Numbered from the stretch's first letter, positions 8,298-19,980 are shown. The stretch is 64,000 nt of DNA from Herbaspirillum sp. ST 5-3 (GCF_004804275.1 NZ_STGI01000013.1:124001-188000), one strand, 5' to 3'. A program made the numbers and translations. The notes: generated from the sequence alone by a model not told the origin.

Positions 8298-11200
8298 CTA
8301 CTTGAACAACCATAATTTCAACTGTGACAGGAGCTGCTCCGAGTCGATCGGCTTGGAGGCATAATCCGAAGCGCCGGCGGCGATACATTTTTCCCTGTCG
8401 CCTTTCATTGCCTTGGCGGTTAGCGCAATGATAGGCAGGTCCTGATATTTCGCATCCTTGCGAATCTCACCGATGGTTTCATAACCATCCATTTCCGGCA
8501 TCATGATGTCCATCAGGACAAGGTTGATATCCTCCGTCTCATGCAGGTGCGCCAGCGCCTCCTTGCCGTTCTCGGCGGTCACGACCGTCATGCCGTGGTT
8601 TTCCAGCATTCCGGTCAGCGCGAACAGGTTGCGCACATCATCGTCGACAAGCAATACTTTCTTGCCTTCCAGCAGATGGCTGGTCGGCGCGACTTGTTCC
8701 AGCATCGTCCGCTTGCGCTCCGACAGCGAACCTTTGATCCGCTTCAGGAATTGCTCGGTTTCCACCACCAAACGGTCGAGCGAGCGCGCGCCTTCAGCGA
8801 CCACAGCCGCACCCATCCGCTTGAGCTGGTCCTCCGTCGTGCGATCCAGCGGACGTCCGGTATAGATCACGACCGGTATCTGGGCGAGTTCGCGCTCGGC
8901 GCGGATCTCGTGCAGAAACGCCTGTCCATCCATGTCCGGCAAGTCGAGGTCGAGCACGATGCCCTGGTAGGAGCGGCTGCGCAAGGCTGCGCGCGCATCG
9001 CTTGCGCTAGACACCGCGTCCAATTCGACATCCGCGCCTTTGAGTTCGGCCAGGATGGCTTCCCGCTTTATCGGATCGTTCTCGATGACCAGCAAGGCGC
9101 GGATCGGGCGATGCGCTTCCTTCATGATCTGGCTGAACACTTGCCCCAGGGTGGCGACATCGACGGGCTTGGCGAGATAGCTTGCGATGCCGAACCGATC
9201 CGCGGAGGCCGGGCGATCCCGCACCGAAATGATATGGACCGGAATGTCGCGCGTCTCCGGTGCGGCCTTGAGCTGCTCCACGATGTCCCAGCCCTCCAGG
9301 TCGGGCAGGTTCAGGTCGAGGGTTATGGCATCGGGCCGGTGCTTGCGCGCCAGCGCCAACCCTTCCTCGCCGCTTGGCGTGACCAGTGTCTTGAATCCGC
9401 GCTCATGCGCCATTTCCTGCAATGCGCGCGCGAACACGGGATCGTCCTCGACAATCAGCAGGACATTATCCTGCGGCGATAGCCCGACGCGGTCATCGGT
9501 GAAGCCTGGTTGCGGCGCCGGCGAAGCAGACGGGGGCCGTGATGCAAGGCGCGGCGGCGACTGACGGACGCGCACTGCCGGTTCATTTCCCGGGTCCGGC
9601 CTCGGCCCCACGGCTCCCGGCCATTGTTGCGGCAGATAGAAGATGAAGGTGCTGCCCTCACCTTCCTTGCTCTCCACCCGCAGCTCGCCGCCGAGGAGAT
9701 AGGCAATTTCACGGCTGATCGCCAGCCCGAGGCCGGTGCCGCCATAACGGCGCGAGGTGCTGGCGTCGGCCTGCTGGAATGCCTCGAATATGAGCCTCTG
9801 CTTGGCTTCGGGAATGCCGATGCCCGTGTCGGTGACCGCAAATGCAATCACCTGCGGCGCATGATTCAGCACCTTATGCTCGGGGGTCCAGCCGGAGCGC
9901 GCGATATAGGCGGTGAGCGAGACGCTGCCTCTCGACGTGAATTTGATGGCGTTCGACAGCAGGTTCTTGAGCACCTGCTTCAGCCGCTGGCCGTCGGTAT
10001 GCAGCGTCGGCGGCAGATGCTGATCGAATTCGATATTGAATGCCAGCCCCTTCACTTCCGCCAGATGACGGAAGGTGCGATCGACATGATCGGCAATTTC
10101 GGTGACCGGCACATCTTCGATATTGAGCGTGGCGCTGCCGGATTCGATCTTCGACAGGTCGAGGATATCGTTGATCAGGTGCAGCAGCTCGCTGCCTGCG
10201 CCGTGGATCACCTTGACCATCTCCAGTTGTTTCGGCGACAGGTTGTTGTCCGTGTTCTGGCGCAATTGCTCCGCCAGCAGCAGCAGGCTGTTGAGCGGCG
10301 TGCGCAGTTCATGCGACATGTTGGCGAGGAACTCGGATTTGTATTTGGAGGTGAGCGCGAGTTGTTCCGCTTTTTCCTGGAGATTGCCGCGCGCAACTTC
10401 GATCTCGCGGTTCTTGCGCTCGACCTCCGCATTCTGGTCGGAAAGCTGGCGCGCCTTCTGCTCTAGTTCCGCATTGGTGTTTTGCAGCTCGTCCTGCTGC
10501 GCCTTCAATTCGCTTGCCAGCGATTGCGACTGCTGCAACAGGGCCTCGGTGCGGGACGCGGTTTCAATCGAGTTGAAGACGATGCCAAGGCCTTCCGCGA
10601 GCTGATCGAGAAAATTCAGGTGAATCGCCTGGAAACGCTCGAATGCAGCCAACTCGATGACAGCCTTGACCTGTCCTTCGAACAGGATCGGCAGCACCAC
10701 GATATTGCGCGGACTCGACTGCCCCAGCCCGGACACGATCTGGATGTAATCGTCCGGCAGGTTGGTGATGAGAATACGCTGCTTCTCGAACGCGGCCTGA
10801 CCAACCACGCCCTCGCCCATGTCCCATTCCTTCGACAGGTTCTTGCGCTCCTGGTAGCCGTAGCTGGCCATGAGCTTGAGGCGCAAGGTGTTGTATGGGC
10901 CGGATTGCATGACGTAAAGCACGGCGTGCTGCGAAGCGACCAGCGGCGCAAGTTCCGACAGCAGGGTGCGCGACATGGTGATGATGTCGCGCTGCCCTTG
11001 CAGCATGCGCGTCAGGCGCGCAAGGTTGGTCTTGAGCCAGTCCTGTTCGGTATTGCGCTGCGTGGTTTCCCGCAGGTTGCGGATCATCTGGTTGATGTTG
11101 TCCTTGAGGTCGGCCACTTCACCGCGTGCGATGACCTGGATCGAACGCGTCAGGTCGCCCTTGGTCACGGCGGTGGCCACCTCGCCGATGGCACGCACCT

Positions 11201-14200
11201 GCGTGGTCAGGTTCGCCGCCAGTTCGTTCACGTTGTCCACCAGGTCTTTCCAGCTGCCGGCCGCGCCGGGCACCACTGCCTGACCGCCCAGCCGCCCTTC
11301 CACGCCCACTTCGCGCGCCACCCGCGTGACCTGGTCGCTGAAGGTGGCGAGCGTGTCGACCATGTTGTTGATGGTTTCGGCCAGCGACGCCACTTCACCC
11401 TTGGCGGGCACCATCATCTTCTGTTTCAGGTTGCCCAATGCGACGGCGGTCACCACCTTGGCGATGCCGCGCACCTGATCGGTTAGGTTGTCGGCCATCA
11501 GGTTCACGCTGTCGGTGAGGTCTTTCCAGATGCCGGATATGCCCTTCACGTTGGCCTGTCCGCCGAGCTTGCCTTCCGTGCCCACTTCGCGCGCCACCCG
11601 CGTCACTTCGCTGCCGAAGGCGTTGAGCTGGTCCACCATGATGTTGATGGTGTTCTTGAGCTCAAGGATTTCTCCCTTCACGTCGACCGTGATCTTGCGT
11701 GACAGGTCGCCGTTGGCGACAGCGGTCGTCACCGTCGCGATGTTGCGCACCTGCGCGGTCAGGTTGGTGGCCATCAGGTTCACGTTGTCGGTCAGGTCTT
11801 TCCAAACACCGGCGACGGCAGGCACATAGGCCTGGCCGCCAAGCCGACCTTCGGTGCCGACCTCGCGTGCCACGCGCGTCACCTCACCCGCGAAGCCATT
11901 GAGCTGATCAACCATAGTGTTGATGGTTTCCTTCAACTGCAGCACTTCGCCGCGCACGTCGACCGTAATCTTCTTGGAGAGATCACCGTTGGCCACCGCT
12001 GTCGTGACGGTGGCAATACTGCGCACCTGGTCGGTCAGATTGCTGGCCATCAGATTCACGTTATCGGTGAGGCCCCGCCACACGCCGGACACGCCTTTGA
12101 CTTGTGCCTGGCCGCCGAGCCGGCCTTCGATACCGACTTCGCGCGCCACGCGCGTCACCTCGCCGGCAAAACTGTTGAGCTGGTCCACCATGATGTTGAT
12201 GGTGTCTTTCAGCCGCAGGATTTCGCCTTTGACATCTACCGTGATTTTCTGTGACAGGTCGCCGTTCGCCACTGCGGTGGTCACCGTCGCGATGTTGCGA
12301 ACCTGGGCAGTGAGGTTGCTTGCCATGAGGTTGACGCTGTCGGTCAGATCTTTCCAGGTACCGGCGATGCCCGATACCTGGGCCTGTCCGCCGAGCTTGC
12401 CTTCGGTCCCGACCTCGCGCGCCACCCGCGTCACCTCGCCGGCGAAGCTATTGAGCTGGTCCACCATGGTGTTGATGACATCCTTGATCTGCAGGATCTC
12501 GCCCTTGACGTCGACCGTGATCTTTTGCCCGAGGTCGCCATTGGCGATAGCCGTCGCCACCTTCGACACGTCACGCAACTGCACAGTCAGGTTGCCCGCC
12601 ATTGCATTCACGTTGTCGGTCAGGTCCTTCCACACGCCGGCGACCCCAGGCACCTCTGCCTGTCCGCCGAGCTTGCCTTCGGTCCCGACCTCGCGCGCCA
12701 CCCGCGTCACCTCGCCGGCAAAACTGTTGAGCTGGTCCACCATGATGTTGATGGTGTCCTTGAGCTGCAGGATCTCGCCTTTCACATCCACCGTGATCTT
12801 GCGCGACAAGTCGCCCTTTGCGACTGCGGTAGTGACTTCCGCGATGTTGCGCACCTGTCCGGTGAGGTTACTCGCCATCAGGTTCACGTTATCCGTAAGA
12901 TCTTTCCAGGCGCCTGCCACGTCCGGCACCTGGGCCTGCCCTCCGAGCTTGCCTTCGGTGCCGACTTCGCGCGCCACGCGCGTCACCTCGCCGGCAAAAC
13001 TGTTGAGCTGGTCCACCATGATGTTCATGGTGTCCTTGAGCTGCAGGATCTCGCCTTTCACATCCACCGTGATCTTGCGCGAAAGGTCACCCTTTGCGAC
13101 TGCTGTCGTCACTTCCGCGATGTTGCGCACCTGGGCGGTGAGATTGCTCGCCATCAGGTTCACGTTCTCGGTGAGGTCCTTCCATACGCCGGACGCACCT
13201 TGCACTTCGGCCTGGCCGCCCAGCTTGCCTTCGGTACCAACCTCGCGCGCCACCCGTGTCACCTCGCCCGCAAAACTGTTGAGCTGGTCCACCGTGCTGT
13301 TGATCACATCCTTGATCTGCAGGATCTCTCCCTTGACGTCGACCGTGATCTTTTGCCCCAGATCGCCGCTGGCAATCGCGGTCGCGACTTTCGATACGTC
13401 ACGCAACTGCACCGTCAGATTGCCCGCCATCGCATTGACGTTGTCGGTCAGGTCCTTCCACACGCCATCGACACCCGGCACCTCTGCCTGTCCGCCGAGC
13501 TTGCCTTCGGTCCCGACCTCGCGCGCCACCCGCGTCACCTCGCCGGCAAAACTGTTGAGCTGGTCCACCATGATGTTGATGGTGTCCTTGAGCTGCAGGA
13601 TCTCGCCTTTCACATCCACCGTGATCTTGCGCGACAAGTCGCCCTTTGCGACTGCGGTAGTGACTTCCGCGATGTTGCGCACCTGTCCGGTGAGGTTACT
13701 CGCCATCAGGTTCACGTTATCCGTAAGATCTTTCCAGGCGCCTGCCACGTCCGGCACCTGGGCCTGCCCTCCGAGCTTGCCTTCGGTGCCGACTTCGCGC
13801 GCCACGCGCGTCACCTCGCCGGCAAAACTGTTGAGCTGGTCCACCATGATGTTCATGGTGTCCTTGAGCTGCAGGATCTCGCCTTTCACATCCACCGTGA
13901 TCTTGCGCGAAAGGTCACCCTTTGCGACTGCTGTCGTCACTTCCGCGATGTTGCGCACCTGAGCGGTGAGATTGCTCGCCATCAGGTTCACGTTCTCGGT
14001 GAGGTCCTTCCATACGCCGGACGCACCTTGCACCTCGGCCTGGCCGCCCAGCTTGCCTTCGGTACCAACCTCGCGCGCCACCCGTGTCACCTCGCCGGCA
14101 AAGCTGTTGAGCTGGCCGACCATCTTATTGATGGCGTCCTTGATCTGCAGAATCTCGCCCTTGACGTCGACCGTAATCATCTGTCCCAGATCGCCACTGG

Positions 14201-14903
14201 CAATCGCGGTCGCCACTTTCGATACGTCGCGCAATTGCACCGTCAGGTTGCCCGCCATGGCATTGACGTTGTCGGTCAGATCCTTCCACACGCCGGACGC
14301 GCCCTCGACTTTCGCCTGGCCGCCGAGCTTGCCCTCGGTCCCGACCTCGCGCGCCACGCGCGTGACCTCGCTGGAGAAGCTGTTGAGCTGGTCGAGCATG
14401 GTGTTGATGGTCTTGGCATTCTTGAGGAACTCGCCCTTCAGTGGCCGCCCTTCGACTTCCAGCTCCATGTTTTCAGTGAGGACACCGCGTGCGACGGCGC
14501 CGATCACTCGCCCGGCGTCGCGCACCGGTTGCACCAGGCTGTCGATCAGGCTGTTGACGGCGTTGACTTTCACGCCCCACGAGCCCTTGTAATTGTCGAA
14601 CACGATGCGCTGGCCCAGCTTGCCTTCGGTGCCGACCGTGAGGGAGACCTGCTCCATGCTTTTGGCCACACGTTCGTTGGCAGAAACAATGTCGTTGAAG
14701 GCGTCGGCAATCTTGCCGTCGATTCCGTCCCAATCCGATGGCAGGCGCGCGCTGAAGTCGCCGTCCCGCACCGCAATCAAAATATTCAACAGGACGGAAC
14801 GATCGAGCATGTGCGGCCCGATCTCGGTCCTGCCGAGCATCGCCTGGTCCGACGCGCGCCTGGCATGCATGCGTCTGTCATGCATTCCGGTTTCTTGCGC
14901 CAT
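8298..14903 (-). CDS. Giant soluble poly-HAMP hybrid histidine kinase with three receiver domains
   Basis: This 2201-aa protein has no predicted membrane segment. Residues about 35-169 hold HAMP-like units, and residues 170-1273 are twelve tandem 92-residue repeats, each built of two HAMP-type halves. A GAF domain (about 1300-1440) and a coiled coil follow. Next come the HisKA phosphoacceptor at His1531 ([10 protein letters not shown]) and a HATPase domain ending in [10 protein letters not shown]. Three receiver domains complete the C-terminus; the second lacks the conserved lysine. The layout resembles group III (Nik1-like) hybrid kinases, in which HAMP repeats act as the sensor. The ATG at 14903 has an AAGGAGG site and overlaps the upstream GGDEF-EAL gene by 26 bases. 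The stimulus is unknown. Confidence 0.93.
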   Translation of the reverse strand: MAQETGMHDRRMHARRASDQAMLGRTEIGPHMLDRSVLLNILIAVRDGDFSARLPSDWDGIDGKIADAFNDIVSANERVAKSMEQVSLTVGTEGKLGQRIVFDNYKGSWGVKVNAVNSLIDSLVQPVRDAGRVIGAVARGVLTENMELEVEGRPLKGEFLKNAKTINTMLDQLNSFSSEVTRVAREVGTEGKLGGQAKVEGASGVWKDLTDNVNAMAGNLTVQLRDVSKVATAIASGDLGQMITVDVKGEILQIKDAINKMVGQLNSFAGEVTRVAREVGTEGKLGGQAEVQGASGVWKDLTENVNLMASNLTAQVRNIAEVTTAVAKGDLSRKITVDVKGEILQLKDTMNIMVDQLNSFAGEVTRVAREVGTEGKLGGQAQVPDVAGAWKDLTDNVNLMASNLTGQVRNIAEVTTAVAKGDLSRKITVDVKGEILQLKDTINIMVDQLNSFAGEVTRVAREVGTEGKLGGQAEVPGVDGVWKDLTDNVNAMAGNLTVQLRDVSKVATAIASGDLGQKITVDVKGEILQIKDVINSTVDQLNSFAGEVTRVAREVGTEGKLGGQAEVQGASGVWKDLTENVNLMASNLTAQVRNIAEVTTAVAKGDLSRKITVDVKGEILQLKDTMNIMVDQLNSFAGEVTRVAREVGTEGKLGGQAQVPDVAGAWKDLTDNVNLMASNLTGQVRNIAEVTTAVAKGDLSRKITVDVKGEILQLKDTINIMVDQLNSFAGEVTRVAREVGTEGKLGGQAEVPGVAGVWKDLTDNVNAMAGNLTVQLRDVSKVATAIANGDLGQKITVDVKGEILQIKDVINTMVDQLNSFAGEVTRVAREVGTEGKLGGQAQVSGIAGTWKDLTDSVNLMASNLTAQVRNIATVTTAVANGDLSQKITVDVKGEILRLKDTINIMVDQLNSFAGEVTRVAREVGIEGRLGGQAQVKGVSGVWRGLTDNVNLMASNLTDQVRSIATVTTAVANGDLSKKITVDVRGEVLQLKETINTMVDQLNGFAGEVTRVAREVGTEGRLGGQAYVPAVAGVWKDLTDNVNLMATNLTAQVRNIATVTTAVANGDLSRKITVDVKGEILELKNTINIMVDQLNAFGSEVTRVAREVGTEGKLGGQANVKGISGIWKDLTDSVNLMADNLTDQVRGIAKVVTAVALGNLKQKMMVPAKGEVASLAETINNMVDTLATFSDQVTRVAREVGVEGRLGGQAVVPGAAGSWKDLVDNVNELAANLTTQVRAIGEVATAVTKGDLTRSIQVIARGEVADLKDNINQMIRNLRETTQRNTEQDWLKTNLARLTRMLQGQRDIITMSRTLLSELAPLVASQHAVLYVMQSGPYNTLRLKLMASYGYQERKNLSKEWDMGEGVVGQAAFEKQRILITNLPDDYIQIVSGLGQSSPRNIVVLPILFEGQVKAVIELAAFERFQAIHLNFLDQLAEGLGIVFNSIETASRTEALLQQSQSLASELKAQQDELQNTNAELEQKARQLSDQNAEVERKNREIEVARGNLQEKAEQLALTSKYKSEFLANMSHELRTPLNSLLLLAEQLRQNTDNNLSPKQLEMVKVIHGAGSELLHLINDILDLSKIESGSATLNIEDVPVTEIADHVDRTFRHLAEVKGLAFNIEFDQHLPPTLHTDGQRLKQVLKNLLSNAIKFTSRGSVSLTAYIARSGWTPEHKVLNHAPQVIAFAVTDTGIGIPEAKQRLIFEAFQQADASTSRRYGGTGLGLAISREIAYLLGGELRVESKEGEGSTFIFYLPQQWPGAVGPRPDPGNEPAVRVRQSPPRLASRPPSASPAPQPGFTDDRVGLSPQDNVLLIVEDDPVFARALQEMAHERGFKTLVTPSGEEGLALARKHRPDAITLDLNLPDLEGWDIVEQLKAAPETRDIPVHIISVRDRPASADRFGIASYLAKPVDVATLGQVFSQIMKEAHRPIRALLVIENDPIKREAILAELKGADVELDAVSSASDARAALRSRSYQGIVLDLDLPDMDGQAFLHEIRAERELAQIPVVIYTGRPLDRTTEDQLKRMGAAVVAEGARSLDRLVVETEQFLKRIKGSLSERKRTMLEQVAPTSHLLEGKKVLLVDDDVRNLFALTGMLENHGMTVVTAENGKEALAHLHETEDINLVLMDIMMPEMDGYETIGEIRKDAKYQDLPIIALTAKAMKGDREKCIAAGASDYASKPIDSEQLLSQLKLWLFK
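11085..14396 (-). repeat. Twelve tandem 276-bp repeats encoding HAMP pairs
   Basis: The region encodes twelve consecutive 92-residue units. Each unit contains [24 protein letters not shown](D/E)NVN, a GDL motif and ITVDVKGEI. Units 1, 4 and 7 share one sub-type ([15 protein letters not shown]), units 2 and 5 a second, and units 3 and 6 a third. Units 8-12 are progressively more diverged. The order A-B-C-A-B-C-A shows that the array grew by three-unit steps. Confidence 0.93.
12465..14120 (-). repeat. Head-to-tail 828-bp duplication inside the HAMP array
   Basis: Units 2-4 (13293-14120) and units 5-7 (12465-13292) are two copies of a three-unit block offset by exactly 828 bp. From about 12650 to 13262 the sequence matches 13478-14090 with only a few single-base differences by eye, silent ones included. 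The remaining 200 bp of the block are clearly more diverged. This suggests a recent duplication or ongoing gene conversion. Confidence 0.88.
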
Positions 14904-17127
14904 GTTCGCCTCCTTTTCTTGCCTGGTCCACCACGTCGAAACGTCCGCGTTTCAGCAACTGCAATGCCTCATCCGTCGGTACCGGCCTGCTGAAGAAATT
15001 GCCCTGCAATTCGTCGCAGTCATGTTCAATCAAAAATGTCATTTGCTCGGCGGTCTCCACGCCTTCGGCGATCACGGTCAGGCTCAGGCTGTGCGCAAGC
15101 GTAATGATGGCGAGTACGATGGCCGCATCTTCGGGATCGGTCGCAATGTCCCGCACAAAGGCAGCGTCGATCTTGAGTTTGTCCAGCGGAAAACGCTTCA
15201 GATAGGCGAGCGAGGAATAGCCGGTACCGAAGTCATCGATGGAAATCGGCACGCCGAGATCGCGAATCTGATGCAAGGCCTGGATCGCCTTGGCGGGATC
15301 GGTCATCACCGCCGACTCTGTCAGCTCGGCTTCCAGCATGGCGGGTGGAATTCCGGTCTCCCGCAATGCTGCTTCGATGCTGCGCGCCACGCTGTCCTGG
15401 CGGAACTGGCGTGCCGATACGTTGACGGCGATCGGACAGCCCTCGGTGCCTTCCGCGCGCCAGCGCTGCACTTGCGATGCTGCCTCGTGCAAAGCCCATT
15501 TGCCGATCGATTCGATGCGACCGGTTTCCTCCGCAATCGGTATGAACTGCGCGGGCGGCACCCAGTTTCCGTCTGCCTGCGGCCAGCGTATCAACGCTTC
15601 GAAGCCGCAGATCTCGCCGCTGGCAGCGCTGATCTTGGGCTGATAATGCAGAATGAATTCTTCTTCCTGAATCGCACGCTGCAAGGCGCCACCCACGGAC
15701 AGGCGGCGGGCCGCGGCTTCATTCATGTGCGGGGTGAAGAAGGAGAACCTGCCGCGCCCTTCCTGCTTGGCATGGTACATCGCGGTGTCCGCGTTGCGCA
15801 GAAGTTCGTCCATGTTCTGGCCGTCGTACGGGAAGATCGCGATTCCGATGCTCGGCGAGACCCGCAATTCCCGATCCGCGATCTGGCACGGCTCCGCCAC
15901 GGTCGTGACGATCTTTTCCGCCACCAGTGCCGCATCCTGCACATCGTGCAAGCCGGCAAGCAGCACCACGAATTCATCGCCGCTCAGACGTGCGACGGTA
16001 TCTTCTTCACGCACGCAATGACCAAGGCGCTCGGCCACTTCCTGCAACAACCGGTCACCGGCGGCATGGCCAAGCGTATCGTTGATGTCCTTGAAGCGGT
16101 CGAGGTCGATGAAGAGAACCGCCACCGGTGCATGCTGGCGTCCCGAATGCGCGGTCGCCTGCTTCATGCGGTCTTCGAGCAACAAGCGGTTGGGCAAGCC
16201 AGTGAGCGCGTCATGGAAAGACTGATGCAGGATATAGGCCTCCATCTCCTTGCGCTCGGTGATGTCGCGCGACACCATCACTACTTGCTCGACTTCGCCG
16301 GCCGGATTGCGAATCACGCTGGCTTCGGATTCCAGAAAGCGCACGCCGCGATCCGGCACCGGCACCCGATATTGCAGTCGCGTGTTCTGTCCGCCTTCGG
16401 TCAGGGAAAAAAAGGCGGAGCGGACACGTTCGCGGTCGTCCTCATGGACGATGGCGAAATATGTTTCTTCGGAACGAATCGCCGACCCGAATGCGGCCGA
16501 ATACGACGGGCTCTCATAAACCCAGCCCCCGCGCGCATCCAGCAGTGCCACATAATCGCCGGCGTGTTGGACGATCAGGCGTTCGGTTTCGCTGCGTTGC
16601 GCGGCATCCTCCGCCTGGCGGCGCGCAGCGATTTCCAGGCGCAAGGCTTCGTTCAGGCGCGTCACATGGTCGAGCTCGCGCTTGAGGGCCTGATTGAGGT
16701 ATTCCAGCTCAACGTCCTTCCTCTCGCGTCGTCGGTTTCTTTTCGCGAGATCGATGAAGACCTGGACCTTGGATTTCAGCACTTCCGGTGCGACCGGCAT
16801 GAACAGATAATCGACAGCACCAAGTTCATAGCCCGTCGCGCGGTCAAGATCGGTGGCGCGATGCGAGGTCAGAAAAATGATCGGGGTATATTTGGAGCGC
16901 GGCCTCTGCCGGATCAGGCGGGCAGTCTCGAAGCCATCGAGGCCGGTCATCTTGACATCGAGAATGATCACCGCGAAATCCTGTTTGAGCAGCAGCATCA
17001 ATGCTTCTTCTCCGGACGACGCCGTCTCGATGCTTGCCTCCAGATCAGTGAGAATGGTATTCAAGGCAAACAGCGAACCAGGGTCATCGTTTACGAGCAA
17101 GACTCTGATCTCGTCAGCTTCGTTCAT
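14878..17127 (-). CDS. Response regulator with PAS, GGDEF and EAL domains
   Basis: This 749-aa cytoplasmic protein has a receiver domain (phosphoacceptor Asp57), a coiled linker, a PAS domain (about 185-300), a GGDEF domain and an EAL domain. The GGDEF active site reads SGDEF (382-386), a variant often still active. The EAL domain has EAL at 510-512, ELTES and [10 protein letters not shown], and looks like a competent c-di-GMP phosphodiesterase. The gene overlaps the start of the poly-HAMP kinase by 26 bases. That strongly suggests that the kinase, or one of its receivers, feeds phosphate to this protein and so links the sensor to c-di-GMP turnover. Whether synthesis or breakdown dominates cannot be told from sequence. 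Confidence 0.93.
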   Translation of the reverse strand: MNEADEIRVLLVNDDPGSLFALNTILTDLEASIETASSGEEALMLLLKQDFAVIILDVKMTGLDGFETARLIRQRPRSKYTPIIFLTSHRATDLDRATGYELGAVDYLFMPVAPEVLKSKVQVFIDLAKRNRRRERKDVELEYLNQALKRELDHVTRLNEALRLEIAARRQAEDAAQRSETERLIVQHAGDYVALLDARGGWVYESPSYSAAFGSAIRSEETYFAIVHEDDRERVRSAFFSLTEGGQNTRLQYRVPVPDRGVRFLESEASVIRNPAGEVEQVVMVSRDITERKEMEAYILHQSFHDALTGLPNRLLLEDRMKQATAHSGRQHAPVAVLFIDLDRFKDINDTLGHAAGDRLLQEVAERLGHCVREEDTVARLSGDEFVVLLAGLHDVQDAALVAEKIVTTVAEPCQIADRELRVSPSIGIAIFPYDGQNMDELLRNADTAMYHAKQEGRGRFSFFTPHMNEAAARRLSVGGALQRAIQEEEFILHYQPKISAASGEICGFEALIRWPQADGNWVPPAQFIPIAEETGRIESIGKWALHEAASQVQRWRAEGTEGCPIAVNVSARQFRQDSVARSIEAALRETGIPPAMLEAELTESAVMTDPAKAIQALHQIRDLGVPISIDDFGTGYSSLAYLKRFPLDKLKIDAAFVRDIATDPEDAAIVLAIITLAHSLSLTVIAEGVETAEQMTFLIEHDCDELQGNFFSRPVPTDEALQLLKRGRFDVVDQARKGGEHGARNRNA

Positions 17128-17927
17128 AGGTGAACCTTGTCGGGAAATTCAATCGATCTCCGGGCAGTCCATGCGGACCGCATCGTTAAAAGTAAAAAGT
17201 ATGCATTCGATAAACGCGTCCTTGCCTCCAGGCATGGGGTTGGCGCAGTGTGGCGGGTATGGATGCTTTGCGTTGATGGCAATTGCGTGCGGCACATTGG
17301 CTCTATGTTTTGGAATGACATGCTCTACAGTTGTGCCTGTGCAAAATCCGATGCATGGGATGCGCATTCGACCGACATCGCATCGCCTCCTTTGCGAGAC
17401 GACTTGGGTATCCAGGCAGGCATGCATGCGACGCCCATGGGCGAGACACGGCCCGCAATGCGACAAGCGCAGCACGGCACCCGGGACATTCACTTTTTAT
17501 AGGCGTCAACAACTTCGACGGACAAAGGCAAGGGATGTTCCCCATCCTCATGCATTCGGAAGAGAATGGTGCATGCAGAGACTATTTGCTGCGGAACGCC
17601 GGCATGAATATGAAAACGCGGCGCCGGTGCGGCGAAAAGTCTTGCCGGGCTACACGAATCAATGGGCAAGATTATGTTGCGGCACTCCGCTTGTTTTGCT
17701 CATCAGCACTTTCCCTGAGAAGCGCACACAGTCTGCATCGGAAGGCGGGGTCGCGGGCGATGTCAGCATGCCGGACAATGCCGCGCGTGGATGGCTAAGC
17801 ATCGCGGACTTCGGCATTGGCCCGCACAGAAATTTTCAAATACCGAAGGATCGTCGATACAAGGAGGGAAATCGGGAATGGTGCCGAACGGCTGGATGCC
17901 GTCCGGCTTACACGGGTTGTCTGCAGT
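17128..17927. other. 800-bp gap without a recognisable gene
   Basis: This stretch separates the GGDEF-EAL gene start from the prpE stop. Open frames on both strands have no recognisable motif, no good ribosome-binding site and poor codon structure. The minus strand next to 17127 must hold the promoter of the signalling operon, but I could not identify clear -35 and -10 boxes. No tRNA-like fold or terminator was evident. Confidence 0.6.
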
Positions 17928-19817
17928 TTAGGCTTCGCTGACCGCAGCCTTGACCTGTTGCAGCGAGCTTGGGTCCTCGATCGTCGTCAAATCGCCGGGA
18001 TCGCGGCCTTCGCAGATGGCTTGAATCGAGCGACGCAAGAGCTTGCCCGAGCGCGTCTTCGGCAGCAGCGTCACGAAGTGCACGCGTGCCGGACGCGCCA
18101 CCGCGCCGAGCTGTTTGTCTACCACGCCCATCACTTCCGCCTCCAGTGCCTTGCGCCCTTCCGGTGTTGAGGCCGGCTCCGCATTCTTCAGGATCGCGAA
18201 GGCAACCGCGACTTGTCCCTTGAGCTTGTCTTCAACGCCGACCACGGCGACTTCGGACACGTTCGGATGGCTGGAAATGCTCTCCTCGATCTCGCGTGTG
18301 CCAAGGCGATGTCCCGCGACGTTGATCACATCATCGGTGCGGCCCAGAATGAAGTAATAACCGTCTGCATCGCGAATGCCCCAGTCGAAGGTCGAATACA
18401 CCTGTTCCTTGAAATTCGCCCAGTAGGTGTTGACGAAGCGCTCGTCGTCGCCATACACCGTCTGCATGCAACCCGGAGGCAGCGGGCCGTCAATCACCAC
18501 CACGCCCTTCTCATTCGTGCCGCACAGCGCGCCGGTCGTTTCATTGAGCAGCTTGACCTTGTAGCCGAACATCGGGACGCCCGGGCTGCCGAGACGCGTC
18601 GGCTTGTCCTCCACGCCCTTGGCAACCGACAGGATCGGCCAGCCGGTTTCGGTTTGCCAGTAGTTGTCGATGATGGGCACGCCCAGCTCGGAAGAAATCC
18701 AGTCGGACGTCGTTTCATCCAGTGGCTCGCCTGCGAGGTACAGCGCCTTGAGCGAGGACAGGTCGTATTTCTTCATGAATTCCGGCGGCTGCTTCTTGAG
18801 CACGCGCACTGCGGTCGGTGCGGAGAACATGCGCGTGACCTTGTACTTCTCGACGATGCTCCACCAGATTCCTGCATCGGGACGGATCGGCAAGCCTTCG
18901 TACATGACGGTCGCCATTCCCGCGATCAACGGGCCATAGACGATGTAGGAGTGCCCCACCACCCAGCCGATATCGGAGGTCGAGAAATAGGTCTCGCCCG
19001 GATTGCCGCAGAAGATGTACTTCATCGATGCCGCCAGCGCGACCGCATAGCCGCCGACATCGCGCTGCACGCCCTTCGGCTTGCCTGTGGTGCCGGAGGT
19101 ATAGAGGATGTATGAGGGCTCGTTCGATTCCAGCCAGGCGACCGGCACTTGCGCCTGCATGTTCTGCTCGCGCAGCGTCGCGTAATCGACATCGCGGCCG
19201 GGCACATTGGTCATCGGCACGAGGCCGCGGTTCACGAGCAGCACATGCGCCGGCTTGTGATCCGCGAGCTTGATCGCCTCATCGAGCAGCGGCTTGTAGG
19301 CCACCGCCTTACCGCCGCGCGAACCTGCATCGGCAGAGACGATCAGCTTCGGCTTCGCATCATCGATGCGGGTCGCCAGGCTGTTCGACGCGAAGCCGCC
19401 AAACACGACTGAATGGATGGCGCCGATGCGTGCGCAGGCCAGCATCGCAAACGTCGCTTCGGCAATCATCGGCATGTAGATCAGCACGCGGTCGCCCTTG
19501 CCTACGCCGAGCGATTGCATCATCGCCGCCGTGCGCATCACTTCCGATTGCAGTTCCTTGAACGAATAGACTTTCTCGCTGTTCGTTTCGGTCGAAATCG
19601 CAATCAGCGCAGGCTTGTCGCCCTGCGTCGCGACCCAGCGGTCGACTGCGTTGTGACAGAGATTGGTCTTTCCGCCGACGAACCATTTCGTGAATGGCGG
19701 GCGGGAGTAATCGAGCACTTGCGTGTAGGGCTCGTTCCAGTCAATCAGCTTCGCCTCGTTGTCCCAGAATGCCTGCGGGTTGTCGATTGATTGCTTGTAG
19801 AAATCCGCGAAGTTCAT
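17928..19817 (-). CDS. prpE: Propionate-CoA ligase
   Basis: This 629-aa acyl-CoA synthetase of the ANL superfamily activates propionate to propionyl-CoA with ATP and CoA. It has the AMP-binding motif YTSGTTGKPKG, the YWQTETGWP motif, and PKTRSGKLLRR near the C-terminus with the conserved lysine that can be acetylated. The length and the position at the end of a prp gene set favour PrpE over acetyl-CoA synthetase. The ATG has a GGAGGAG site. It lies 163 bp after prpD, further than the other operon spacings, so it may also have its own expression control. Confidence 0.9.
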   Translation of the reverse strand: MNFADFYKQSIDNPQAFWDNEAKLIDWNEPYTQVLDYSRPPFTKWFVGGKTNLCHNAVDRWVATQGDKPALIAISTETNSEKVYSFKELQSEVMRTAAMMQSLGVGKGDRVLIYMPMIAEATFAMLACARIGAIHSVVFGGFASNSLATRIDDAKPKLIVSADAGSRGGKAVAYKPLLDEAIKLADHKPAHVLLVNRGLVPMTNVPGRDVDYATLREQNMQAQVPVAWLESNEPSYILYTSGTTGKPKGVQRDVGGYAVALAASMKYIFCGNPGETYFSTSDIGWVVGHSYIVYGPLIAGMATVMYEGLPIRPDAGIWWSIVEKYKVTRMFSAPTAVRVLKKQPPEFMKKYDLSSLKALYLAGEPLDETTSDWISSELGVPIIDNYWQTETGWPILSVAKGVEDKPTRLGSPGVPMFGYKVKLLNETTGALCGTNEKGVVVIDGPLPPGCMQTVYGDDERFVNTYWANFKEQVYSTFDWGIRDADGYYFILGRTDDVINVAGHRLGTREIEESISSHPNVSEVAVVGVEDKLKGQVAVAFAILKNAEPASTPEGRKALEAEVMGVVDKQLGAVARPARVHFVTLLPKTRSGKLLRRSIQAICEGRDPGDLTTIEDPSSLQQVKAAVSEA

Positions 19818-19891
19818 ATCTCCTCCAAATCAGTGTGTCCATGCCGCACCATCCGGCACAGGGATTGTTTCTAGTATGCGTACTACGACTT

Positions 19892-19911
19892 ACTGAGCAC
19901 TTACGCTCAGT
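19892..19911 (-). promoter_or_regulatory. Hairpin between prpD and prpE
   Basis: ACTGAGC and GCTCAGT form a perfect 7-bp stem around a 6-nt loop in the prpD-prpE gap. No T-run follows it on the minus strand, so it is not a classical terminator. It may protect or process the mRNA. Confidence 0.45.
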
Positions 19912-19980
19912 GAAAAACGCGAAAAAAAAGCGCAGGAACGAGAGTGCCGATGCGCTTGTTTTTCCCTATGTGACCTTGGA

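Noticed and set aside
11085-14396. Regular repeats suggesting a CRISPR or satellite array
   Set aside because: The period is 276 bp, in frame, and encodes HAMP domains. There are no unique spacers.
11917-14993. Very long open frames on the plus strand, opposite the HAMP array (681 and 822 codons)
   Set aside because: They are the antisense of a repeated, codon-biased gene. Their repeated pseudo-protein has no family features, and the minus frame is clearly the kinase.
16853-17941. 362-codon plus-strand frame covering the 800-bp gap
   Set aside because: Half of it is antisense to the GGDEF-EAL gene and the rest has no motif, biased composition or credible start signal.
17928-19817. Assignment of the acyl-CoA ligase as acetyl-CoA synthetase
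   Set aside because: The YTSGTTGKPKG variant, its length and the prp operon context favour propionate-CoA ligase, although some acetate activity is possible.
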